From Ardenticatena maritima (GTDB lineage: Bacteria > Chloroflexota > Anaerolineae > Ardenticatenales > Ardenticatenaceae): a stretch of 64,000 bases of DNA. Both the position numbers and the translations under genes were made by a program. Under the pieces are notes generated by a model, which was given only the letters and a program-made list of their open reading frames with translations, was not told the DNA's origin and did not search any database. This document shows, in pieces, positions 38,018 through 45,510 of this stretch. The stretch covers positions 682,001 to 746,000 of the forward strand of contig NZ_LGKN01000003.1 of NCBI RefSeq assembly GCF_001306175.1. Reading direction: 5' to 3'. Numbering within the stretch: the stretch's first letter is position 1; each line of letters starts with the position of its first letter.

Positions 38018-39051
38018 CAACGCAAGCAGGGCCGCTTCTGCTTTTTGGTTCTGGCGAAACCGCCCCCGGAAACCGTGCCGCGTGGGCGGCTCTTTTCGCG
38101 CACTTGGGGCGGCGCGCGCGCGTCGCGATTCTCGAAACACCCGCCGGCTTTGAACCCAACAGCCGCCACGTCGCGCAGCGCGTCGCCGACTACCTCGACC
38201 ATCGGCTCGCCGATTTCATCGCCGACATTGACATCATCCCCGCCCGCCAACGCGAAGGGGATTTCAGCACCAACGACCCCGCCCATGCCCAACGCATCGC
38301 CAACGCCGACCTCATCTACGCCGGCGCCGGAAGCCCCACCTACGCGGTGCGCCATCTGGTTGGCTCGCTCGCCTGGCGGACGGTGCTTGCCGCACACACA
38401 CGCGGGGCGGCGCTGGTTGCCGCCAGTGCCGCCGCCATCGCGCTGGGGACGTTCGCGCTTCCTGTGTACGAAATTTTCAAGGCGGGGCATCCGCTCCACT
38501 GGCACATCGGGCTTGACTTGTTCGCGCTCTATGGCGGGCGAACAGTCGTTGTTCCGCACTGGAACAACCGCGAAGGCGGCCACACGCTCGACACAAGCCA
38601 CTGTTTCATGGGGCGCGCCCGCTTCGCCAGACTCCGCCGCATGCTTTCGCCTCCAACAACCATTCTGGGACTTGATGAACACACCGCCCTGTTCATCACG
38701 CCCCGCGACAGGCAGGCACACGTGCTGGGAAAAGGGTCTGCCTGCTTCATCGAACCGCACAGCGCCACCTATCTCCCTTCGGGAAGCACGATTGCTCTGC
38801 ATCGTTTGGGCTGGCATCCACCCGCCGCGCCGCTTCCCTGGCCGCAAGGCATTCTTCCACCAACACCCGCCGCCGCACCGCCAACACCACCTGCGCATGT
38901 GCTGGCGCTTGTGGAAGAACGCCAGGCAGCGCGTGCTCGCAAAGATTGGGCGCAAGCCGACCGCCTGCGTGATGAGATTGCCGCCCACGGCTGGCGCGTG
39001 CTTGATACTCCGGACGGTCCCCGACTGGAACCCCTGAACCCGTCGCCCTGA
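38014..39051 (+). CDS. Peptidase S51-like protein with a cysteinyl-tRNA synthetase-like tail
   Basis: A 345-residue protein in two parts. Residues 1-260 match the S51/cyanophycinase-like fold: LLLFGSGETAPG at the start, YAGAGSPTYAVRHL, and a region around LVAASAAAIALG where the Ser nucleophile of S51 enzymes would lie. Residues about 290-345 (HVLALVEERQAARARKDW, then AQADRLRDEIAAHGWRVLDT) closely resemble the short C-terminal region of cysteinyl-tRNA synthetase. This combination is unusual. It may be a hydrolase with a tRNA-binding or adaptor tail. ATGA overlap with the upstream hydrolase. Confidence 0.75.
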   Translation: MTTQAGPLLLFGSGETAPGNRAAWAALFAHLGRRARVAILETPAGFEPNSRHVAQRVADYLDHRLADFIADIDIIPARQREGDFSTNDPAHAQRIANADLIYAGAGSPTYAVRHLVGSLAWRTVLAAHTRGAALVAASAAAIALGTFALPVYEIFKAGHPLHWHIGLDLFALYGGRTVVVPHWNNREGGHTLDTSHCFMGRARFARLRRMLSPPTTILGLDEHTALFITPRDRQAHVLGKGSACFIEPHSATYLPSGSTIALHRLGWHPPAAPLPWPQGILPPTPAAAPPTPPAHVLALVEERQAARARKDWAQADRLRDEIAAHGWRVLDTPDGPRLEPLNPSP

Positions 39052-39174
39052 ACGACTTTTCCAGCCCCCCGCAACCAAACACGGCTCGTTGCGTATCCAT
39101 GCCATGCCTGCTTTCATATCCTTCCATTCAGCGATACAATCTTGCCAACATATTCGCGGAACAGAGGTGCGTTT

Positions 39175-40914
39175 ATGCCAACTTTGCGTCGCTTTATCTG
39201 GTTGTTTGTTGCACTCGTGGCGCTTCTCCTGATGGGCACGCCGACGCACGCCCAAAGCAAAACCCTCATCTGGGAACGGTTCGACGTAGACATCGAAGTG
39301 CTCCCCTCCGGCGATTTCATCGTCACCGAAACCAACGTTGTGTGGTTCCAGAATGATACTTTTTCATATGGCTACCGTGACATCCCCACCAATCGCCTTG
39401 AAAGCATCGAAGACGTGGCTGTCACCGTTGATGGAAAGCCTCTGGATGAGAGCGCTGTTGATACGGAGTTCAAAGACAACACATTCCACATTGAATACCA
39501 CTTCGATGAGCCACTCATTGGCAAACACACCATCGTGCTCCGTTATCGCGTCATCGGCGGCTTGCGCTACTACGAAGAGGGCGACCAACTCTGGTGGAAA
39601 GCCGTCTATTCCGACCGCAGTGCACCCATGCTGGAAAGTCGCATCACGGTTCGCCTCCCCGCAGGCGCAACCCCTGGCCCTATTGCCAGTTATGGACACC
39701 CCGCCACCTACACCGTCGAAGGGAACACGGTGCGCTTTGAAGCCTCCAACATTCCTGGCGGTCAAGAAGTTGAAGTGCGCGTGCAGTTTCCGCATGGCAT
39801 TGTCGCCGGCGAAGCGGCGGCATGGCAACGCAATGAAGACCGCTGGCGCACCCTTGCGCCCATCATCAACGTCGGCTCGATTGTGCTGGCGTTGCTGATT
39901 CTGGCGGGTGGCACCGTGCTTTCCATCGTATGGTGGTACACCAAAGGGCGCGACCCCGAAGTGGGAGAATTCGCCGAATACATCACCGAGCCGCCCGACG
40001 ATCTTCCCCCTGGTATCGTGGGCACACTTCTGGATGAAAAGGCGGACATCAAAGACGTCATTGCCACCATTTTCGACCTGGCGCGGCGCGGCATCATCTC
40101 CATCGAAGAAAACCAAACGTCACATTTGGGTGGGTTGCTTACATCCACAGACGTCACGTTCCACCTCGTTGATGAAAGCAAACCAATGTACCCATTCGAG
40201 CAACAACTGGTGCGCCGTCTGTTCAAAGACCAAACGAGCGTTCAACTCTCATCGCTCCGCAACCGCTTTTACAAAGAGTTGCCCCAAATTTACAAGGCGT
40301 TTTATGAGGAAGTCGTCAACCTGGGCTTTTTTCCCCAGACGCCTGAAAAAACCCGTATAAAAGCATTTTGGGTCATCATGCTCATTATGCTGGCAATGTG
40401 TGGTATCTCAAGCGCCATTCTTGTGGCTGCTGGAGACAGAAGCCCACAGTTGCCTACGCTCTTCTGTATTCCAATGGCTCTGTTTCCCACAGCGTTTGTC
40501 AGTCTTTTCATCTTGCCTCACCTTGTTCGCAAAACGACCAAGGGCGCCGAAACAGCCGCCCGTTGGCGAGCCTTCCAGCGCTACCTCCAAAATATCGAAC
40601 AGTATGGTGATACATTCCAACTTGCTGACAAATGGGAAACGTTCTTGCCCTATGCAATTGCTTTCGGAATTGACAGGCGATTTCTCAAGCAGATTTCCAC
40701 CATTGAGGCTCCCCCGCCCCGCTGGTGGGCTCGTCGGAGACGACACCGAGATCGTCTTGACACCGAGGGCGATTTTTGGTCAACACGTTCTTCCCGCAGC
40801 GGTTCATCGGGCTCCTTTTCGATGCAACAGGCGAGCGACAGCATGGGAAGCGGCTTGCAATCGCTGAGCAGAAGCATCACTTCGATGATACAAGGCTTCG
40901 ATGATACAAGATAG
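39175..40914 (+). CDS. DUF2207-type membrane protein, copy 1 (C-terminus frameshifted)
   Basis: A 579-residue protein: signal peptide (about 1-22, ending THA), an extracytoplasmic beta-rich domain (RFDVDIEVLPSGDFIVTE through VRVQFPHGI), a membrane helix near residue 240, a cytoplasmic domain (TEPPDDLPPGIVGTLLDEKA), a second pair of helices near 405-450 and a low-complexity C-terminus. This is the DUF2207 layout; the function is unknown. A 16-bp tandem duplication at 40880-40911 shifts the frame, so it ends at 40914; without it the reading continues to 40999 with a Gly-rich tail like copy 2. Confidence 0.85.
   Translation: MPTLRRFIWLFVALVALLLMGTPTHAQSKTLIWERFDVDIEVLPSGDFIVTETNVVWFQNDTFSYGYRDIPTNRLESIEDVAVTVDGKPLDESAVDTEFKDNTFHIEYHFDEPLIGKHTIVLRYRVIGGLRYYEEGDQLWWKAVYSDRSAPMLESRITVRLPAGATPGPIASYGHPATYTVEGNTVRFEASNIPGGQEVEVRVQFPHGIVAGEAAAWQRNEDRWRTLAPIINVGSIVLALLILAGGTVLSIVWWYTKGRDPEVGEFAEYITEPPDDLPPGIVGTLLDEKADIKDVIATIFDLARRGIISIEENQTSHLGGLLTSTDVTFHLVDESKPMYPFEQQLVRRLFKDQTSVQLSSLRNRFYKELPQIYKAFYEEVVNLGFFPQTPEKTRIKAFWVIMLIMLAMCGISSAILVAAGDRSPQLPTLFCIPMALFPTAFVSLFILPHLVRKTTKGAETAARWRAFQRYLQNIEQYGDTFQLADKWETFLPYAIAFGIDRRFLKQISTIEAPPPRWWARRRRHRDRLDTEGDFWSTRSSRSGSSGSFSMQQASDSMGSGLQSLSRSITSMIQGFDDTR
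40880..40911 (+). repeat. 16-bp tandem duplication that frameshifts DUF2207 copy 1
   Basis: CTTCGATGATACAAGG (40880-40895) is followed by CTTCGATGATACAAGA (40896-40911), 15 of 16 bases identical. Removing one unit restores the reading frame through to TGA at 40997-40999. Confidence 0.9.
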
Positions 40915-41162
40915 CGCCAGCGCCTTGACCTCGTCGCCCGGCGGCAAGAGTGGCGGCTTTTCGGGCGGCGGCGGCGGTGGTGGCGGCGGCTTTGGCTGAG
41001 CCGCCACCCCGGCTAGCCCTCTGAACCCGTCGCCCTGAGCGGATTTTCCAGCACGCTGCAACCAGACACGGCTCGTTGCGTATCCATATCAGCGCCCGTT
41101 TTCATATCCTTCCATTCAGCGATACAATCTTGCCATAGCATTCGCAGAACAGGGGTCTTTTT

Positions 41163-43004
41163 ATGTCAATTGCACGCCGCTTTGTCTTGTTGTTTGTTGC
41201 GCTCGTGGTGCTTCTCCTGATGGGCACGCCGGCGCACGCCCAAAGCAAAAGCGTCATCTGGGAACGGTTCGACGTGGACATTGAAGTGCTCCCCTCCGGC
41301 GATTTCATCGTCACCGAAACCAACGTTGTGTGGTTCCAGAACGGCACTTTCACATACGGCTATCGCGACATTCCGACCAATCGCCTTGAAAGCATCGAAG
41401 ACGTAGCCGTCAGCGTTGATGGAAAGCCCCTGGATGATTTTGATATTGACGCACTCTACACAGACAGCAACAATTTCCACATTGAATACCACTTCGATGA
41501 GCCACTCATTGGCAAACACACCATCGTGCTCCGCTATCGCGTCATCGGCGGCTTGCGCTACTACGAAGAGGGTGACCAACTCTGGTGGAAAGCCGTCTAT
41601 TCCGACCGCAAGGCGCCCATGCTGGAAAGTCGCATCACGGTTCGCCTCCCCGCAGGCGCAACCCCTGGCCCTATTGCCAGTTATGGACACCCCGCCACCT
41701 ACACCGTCGAAGGGAACACGGTGCGCTTTGAAGCCTCCAACATTCCTGGCGGTCAAGAAGTTGAAGTGCGCGTGCAGTTTCCGCATGGCATTGTCGCCGG
41801 CGAAGCGGCGGCATGGCAACGCAATGAAGACCGCTGGCGCACCCTTGCGCCCATCATCAACGTCGGCTCGATTGTGCTGGCGTTGCTGATTCTGGCGGGT
41901 GGCACCGTGCTTTCCATCGTATGGTGGTACACCAAAGGGCGCGACCCCGAAGTGGGAGAATTCGCCGAATACATCACCGAGCCGCCCGACGATCTTCCCC
42001 CTGGTATCGTGGGCACACTTCTGGATGAAAAGGCGGACATCAAAGACGTCATTGCCACCATTTTCGACCTGGCGCGGCGCGGCATCATCTCCATCGAAGA
42101 AAACCAAACGTCACGTTTGGGTGGGTTGCTCACATCCACAGACGTCACATTCCACCTCGTTGATGGAAGCAAACCAATGTACCCATTCGAGCAACAACTG
42201 GTGCGCCGCCTCTTCAAGGGCAAAACCATTAGCCATCTCTCCACGTTGCGCAACCGCTTCTACAAATCTTTACCATCCATCTACGACGCCATGTATAAGG
42301 AAACCGTCAAGCAAGGCCTTTTTCCAGAATCTCCCCAAAAAGTTCGCTCACGGAAAAGCACCCTTTTCTTGGCTATTACGTTTCCCGCAATGATGATCAG
42401 CACGTTGCTGGCTCTCATAGGCAATACGATGATGGTTGTGAGCATGCCCGCACTTTTCTGTATTCCAGCCGCCCTCTTTTTTACATTGATTGTCGGCGCG
42501 TTCGCATCCTCCAACATCGTGCGGAAAACGCCCAAAGGTGCGGAAACAGCCGCCCGTTGGCGAGCCTTCCAACGCTATCTCGCAAACATCAAACGGTATA
42601 GTGATACAGCCCAACTTGCCCAAAAGTGGGAAGATTTTCTCCCCTATGCGATTGCCTTTGGTCTTGACAAGCAATTTCTCAGACATATCGCTACACTCGA
42701 CGCGCCCCCGCCCCGCTGGTGGGTTGCGCATGGACACCATCACCACCGTCACGATTGGGGCACCGAGAGCGATTTTTCGCCAGCAGATTCTTCTCTCGGC
42801 GGCTCGCCGGGGTCCTTTTCGCCGCAGCGCACAAGCGAGAGCATGGGGCGCGGTCTGCAATCGCTGAGCACGAGCATCGCTTCGATGATTCAATCCAGCA
42901 CCAGCGCCTTGACGTCGTCGCCCAGCAGCAGCGGCAGCGGCGGCTTTTCGGGCGGCGGTGGTGGCGGCGGCGGTGGCGGTGGTGGCGGCGGCGGCTTTGG
43001 CTAA
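41163..43004 (+). CDS. DUF2207-type membrane protein, copy 2 (intact)
   Basis: The 613-residue intact paralogue of the gene at 39175: signal peptide ending AHA, DUF2207 extracytoplasmic domain, a membrane helix near 240, a cytoplasmic domain, a second helix pair near 410-450, a His-rich segment (HGHHHHRHD near 530) and a Ser/Gly-rich tail ending in a long poly-Gly run and FG. Its first third and last third differ from copy 1, but the middle is nearly identical. The His-rich segment is absent from copy 1, which has an Arg-rich one instead. It is followed 43 bp later by the zinc-ribbon gene, probably in one operon. Confidence 0.88.
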   Translation: MSIARRFVLLFVALVVLLLMGTPAHAQSKSVIWERFDVDIEVLPSGDFIVTETNVVWFQNGTFTYGYRDIPTNRLESIEDVAVSVDGKPLDDFDIDALYTDSNNFHIEYHFDEPLIGKHTIVLRYRVIGGLRYYEEGDQLWWKAVYSDRKAPMLESRITVRLPAGATPGPIASYGHPATYTVEGNTVRFEASNIPGGQEVEVRVQFPHGIVAGEAAAWQRNEDRWRTLAPIINVGSIVLALLILAGGTVLSIVWWYTKGRDPEVGEFAEYITEPPDDLPPGIVGTLLDEKADIKDVIATIFDLARRGIISIEENQTSRLGGLLTSTDVTFHLVDGSKPMYPFEQQLVRRLFKGKTISHLSTLRNRFYKSLPSIYDAMYKETVKQGLFPESPQKVRSRKSTLFLAITFPAMMISTLLALIGNTMMVVSMPALFCIPAALFFTLIVGAFASSNIVRKTPKGAETAARWRAFQRYLANIKRYSDTAQLAQKWEDFLPYAIAFGLDKQFLRHIATLDAPPPRWWVAHGHHHHRHDWGTESDFSPADSSLGGSPGSFSPQRTSESMGRGLQSLSTSIASMIQSSTSALTSSPSSSGSGGFSGGGGGGGGGGGGGGGFG

Positions 43005-43047
43005 GCCGCTCCATCCTCATCACAACGAACACAAGGAGCAAGCATCC

Positions 43048-43581
43048 ATGCGTTCATCAAACACAACCGGCCTGATTTTGGGGTCCACGCTCATCGCTCT
43101 GGGCGTTCTGTTCTTTGGCTGTGCGCTCCTGTGGGGCATCGCCAACATGCAAGAAGGCCATTTGCGCCTTTCGGGGCTTTTGTTCATGCTCATCCTCATC
43201 ACCCCAGTCGCGCTGATTTTCATCGGCGGCGGTGGTTTCATTCTCATGCGCGCACGGCGGGAAGGCGCTGAGATGGCGAACGTTGCCCGCCAGCGCGCGT
43301 TGCTCAACATGGTGGAAACAGCGGGCAAAGTCTCCTTGCGCGAGGCGGCGCTCGAACTGAACGCCCCGCTTGCCACCATCCGCCAAGACGTGCGCGACCT
43401 GGTTGGCAAGCGGCTCTTCAGCGGCTATATTGATTGGGACGAAGGTGTGCTTTACGCCCGCGAAGCCGCCGATTTACTGACGAACAGCACTTGCCCCAAC
43501 TGCGGCGCACGCCTGGAACTGGCGGGACGCGGCGTTGTGGAATGCCCATACTGCGGGACAACCGTTTTCACGAGCCAATAA
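43048..43581 (+). CDS. Two-helix membrane protein with a C-terminal zinc ribbon
   Basis: A 177-residue protein with two membrane helices (about 8-30 and 45-67), a helical winged-helix-like segment (LREAALELNAPLATIRQDVRDL, read in pieces around residues 100-122) and a zinc ribbon at the end (CPNCGARLEL and CPYCGTTVF). It would sit in the membrane with the ribbon in the cytoplasm. I do not recognise a named family. AAGGAG precedes the ATG. It lies between DUF2207 copy 2 and the helical and SPFH genes; zinc-ribbon proteins also accompany SPFH proteins in the B. subtilis pspA-ydjGHI operon. Confidence 0.78.
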   Translation: MRSSNTTGLILGSTLIALGVLFFGCALLWGIANMQEGHLRLSGLLFMLILITPVALIFIGGGGFILMRARREGAEMANVARQRALLNMVETAGKVSLREAALELNAPLATIRQDVRDLVGKRLFSGYIDWDEGVLYAREAADLLTNSTCPNCGARLELAGRGVVECPYCGTTVFTSQ

Positions 43582-43594
43582 AAGGAGGAATTGA

Positions 43595-44158
43595 ATGAGC
43601 GATTTTCGCCAGCAATTAGAAGACCTGATGGAAAAAATACCCGGCTACAAAGGCTACGCCCAACGCGAGTATCGTCGTGACGCCGACCGTGAATTGCGCC
43701 AGGCGATTGCCGAAGCGTTCAGTAGCCAGGTCGAACGGCTTTCGCGTGTGCAAGACCGCTTGCTCAGCCAGGGCGATTTTGCCACCATGGAAGTGCTCGA
43801 CAAGGTCATCACCCGCTTGCAACACCTGAGCGACCGCCTGCGCACAGCGACCTACGGCTACACGGGCTTTTTCGACCGCGTCAAGCAGTTCGACGACGCC
43901 GAGTTGCGGCGTCTGTACGAATTCGACCTGCAATTGGCGAAAGGGGTTGAAAAATTGGGCGACCTGATTGCGCAGTTTGGGCTGGGCGCACAAGCCCGTG
44001 AACGCGCCCATGCGTTGCTGAACACGATTGACGAGTTGCACCACATCTTCGACCGGCGGAGCCACCTGGTGGAGACGTTAGGCGAAGGCGAAGGCGCTGA
44101 AGAAGAACCCAACGAGACGCCACCACCGCATCACCCCACACCATCCGACGAGGCCTAA
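43595..44158 (+). CDS. Helical cytoplasmic protein of unknown function
   Basis: A 187-residue, highly charged, mostly helical protein without signal or membrane segment. Long heptad-like stretches (around residues 25-85 and 95-150) suggest a coiled coil or helical bundle; the C-terminus is acidic and then Pro/His-rich. A strong AAAGGAGGAATTG precedes the ATG, 13 bp after the zinc-ribbon gene. It could play the role that PspA plays next to SPFH proteins elsewhere, but no PspA sequence signature is visible, so that is only a positional idea. Confidence 0.75.
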   Translation: MSDFRQQLEDLMEKIPGYKGYAQREYRRDADRELRQAIAEAFSSQVERLSRVQDRLLSQGDFATMEVLDKVITRLQHLSDRLRTATYGYTGFFDRVKQFDDAELRRLYEFDLQLAKGVEKLGDLIAQFGLGAQARERAHALLNTIDELHHIFDRRSHLVETLGEGEGAEEEPNETPPPHHPTPSDEA

Positions 44159-44239
44159 GGAGAAAACCAACTGTTGAACATGTTGTGCCGCTCTGAGGTC
44201 TGCACAACACCGTGCATCTCAAATTGAAAGGAGTTTCAC

Positions 44240-45436
44240 ATGGCTTTGAGTGTCATCGAATGGTTTGACCCCACAGGGAAAGACATCGTCCAACGCATTC
44301 CCGAAGATGGTTCGGGCGAATTTCGCCTCGGCTCGCAGTTGATTGTGCGTGAAAGCCAGGCGGCTGTCTTCTTCCGCGATGGGAAAGCCCTCGACGTTTT
44401 TGGGCCGGGGCGGCACACGCTCACCACCGCCAACCTGCCCCTGCTGACCACTCTCATCGGGCTGCCTTTTGGGGGCACATCGCCCTTCCGCGCCGAAGTC
44501 GTCTTCGTCAACCTGAAGCAGTTTACCGACATGAAATGGGGCACGCCCCAACCCATCCCCATGCGCGATAGCGAATTTGGCATGGTGCAGTTGCGCGCCT
44601 TCGGGCGCTACGCCATGCGCGTCGCCGACCCGCAACTCTTTGTGAACGCGATTGTCGGCACGCAGGGGCTTTACACCACACGCGACATTGAGCAGTATCT
44701 GCGCAGCGTCATCGTCTCACGCTTTACCGACCTTATCGCCAGCATCACCAACAGCATCCTTTCGATTGCCCGCCAATTTGATGAAATCAACGCCGCCATG
44801 CGCGCCAAACTACGCGACGATTTCAGCGCCGTGGGGCTTGATTTGCGCGGCTTCTTCCTCGAAAGCATCACGCCGACCGAAGAAACCCAGAAAGCCATGG
44901 ATGAACGCGCCGCGATGGGCGCCATTGGCGACATGCAAGCCTACCTGCAATTCAAAGCCGCCCGCGCCCTCGGCGACGCAGCGCTGGGTGGCGGCGGCGG
45001 TGAAGGCGGCGAAGGCGGCTTGGGCGCCGGGCTGGCGGGTGCCGGTTTCGGCTTGGGCGCTGGGGCGGGGTTGGGCGCCATGATGGCGCAATTGCTCGGA
45101 CAATCCTTCCAGGGCGGTGCGCAACAACAGCAACAACCCGCCGCCCAACAGGGTCCCCAAACCGTCGAACAAGCCTTCACACCGCTTGAAATGCTTGTTC
45201 AACAGCAACTCGCCATCCCGCAGGATGAACGCAACACCATTCTTCAACGGCTCGCCGCGCTGGAAGTTGAATTGAGCAAGCCGGATGCTAACCTCGCGAC
45301 GATCAAGCAATTACGCAAAGAGATTACCGAGACCTATCCCTGGCTTGCCGAACCACTCAAAACCGTCTTTGCCCAACCACCCGTCGAAAAGGCAATGGCG
45401 GCGGCCGCCCAGCGCTTTCTGGATGAATCCGAGTAA
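44240..45436 (+). CDS. SPFH/band-7 domain protein (YdjI-like)
   Basis: A 398-residue protein with the N-terminal WFDPTGKDIVQRIPEDGSGEF and RLGSQLIVRESQAAVFFRDG of the YdjI ('virion core protein') subgroup of SPFH proteins, followed by the band-7 core and a helix (around 175-245). Then comes a Gly/Ala-rich hydrophobic segment (about 250-290), a Gln-rich linker and a C-terminal helical segment. SPFH proteins form large membrane-associated assemblies. The zinc ribbon found at the end of many YdjI homologues is absent here, but the gene two places upstream has one. AAAGGAG precedes the ATG. Confidence 0.85.
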   Translation: MALSVIEWFDPTGKDIVQRIPEDGSGEFRLGSQLIVRESQAAVFFRDGKALDVFGPGRHTLTTANLPLLTTLIGLPFGGTSPFRAEVVFVNLKQFTDMKWGTPQPIPMRDSEFGMVQLRAFGRYAMRVADPQLFVNAIVGTQGLYTTRDIEQYLRSVIVSRFTDLIASITNSILSIARQFDEINAAMRAKLRDDFSAVGLDLRGFFLESITPTEETQKAMDERAAMGAIGDMQAYLQFKAARALGDAALGGGGGEGGEGGLGAGLAGAGFGLGAGAGLGAMMAQLLGQSFQGGAQQQQQPAAQQGPQTVEQAFTPLEMLVQQQLAIPQDERNTILQRLAALEVELSKPDANLATIKQLRKEITETYPWLAEPLKTVFAQPPVEKAMAAAAQRFLDESE

Positions 45437-45461
45437 ACAGCACACACACCCCAAACGCCAC

Positions 45462-45491
45462 AAACGCCACACCTCATCGTGTGGCGTTTTT
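45462..45491 (+). terminator. Terminator after the SPFH gene
   Basis: ACGCCACAC and GTGTGGCGT form a 9-bp stem with a 6-base loop, then T5. It ends only 20 bp before the cyclase ATG, so read-through may still link the genes. Confidence 0.75.
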
Positions 45492-45510
45492 GATGAAGGA
45501 AGAGGAACAC

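Larger units (their letters stand above)
39035..40999 (+). repeat. First copy of a ~2 kb tandem duplication
   Basis: This block, from the CTGAACCCGTCGCCCTGA-like sequence through the promoter, gene and Gly-rich tail, is repeated from about 41020 to 43004 with an offset of 1988-1991 bp. The promoter (TTTCAT, 17 bp, TACAAT at 39112-39140) is duplicated too. The middle of the gene is far more similar than the ends. Confidence 0.85.

Noticed and set aside
39175-43004. A transposon or insertion sequence carrying the DUF2207 pair
   Set aside because: No terminal inverted repeats, target-site duplications or transposase; a simple tandem duplication explains the repeat.
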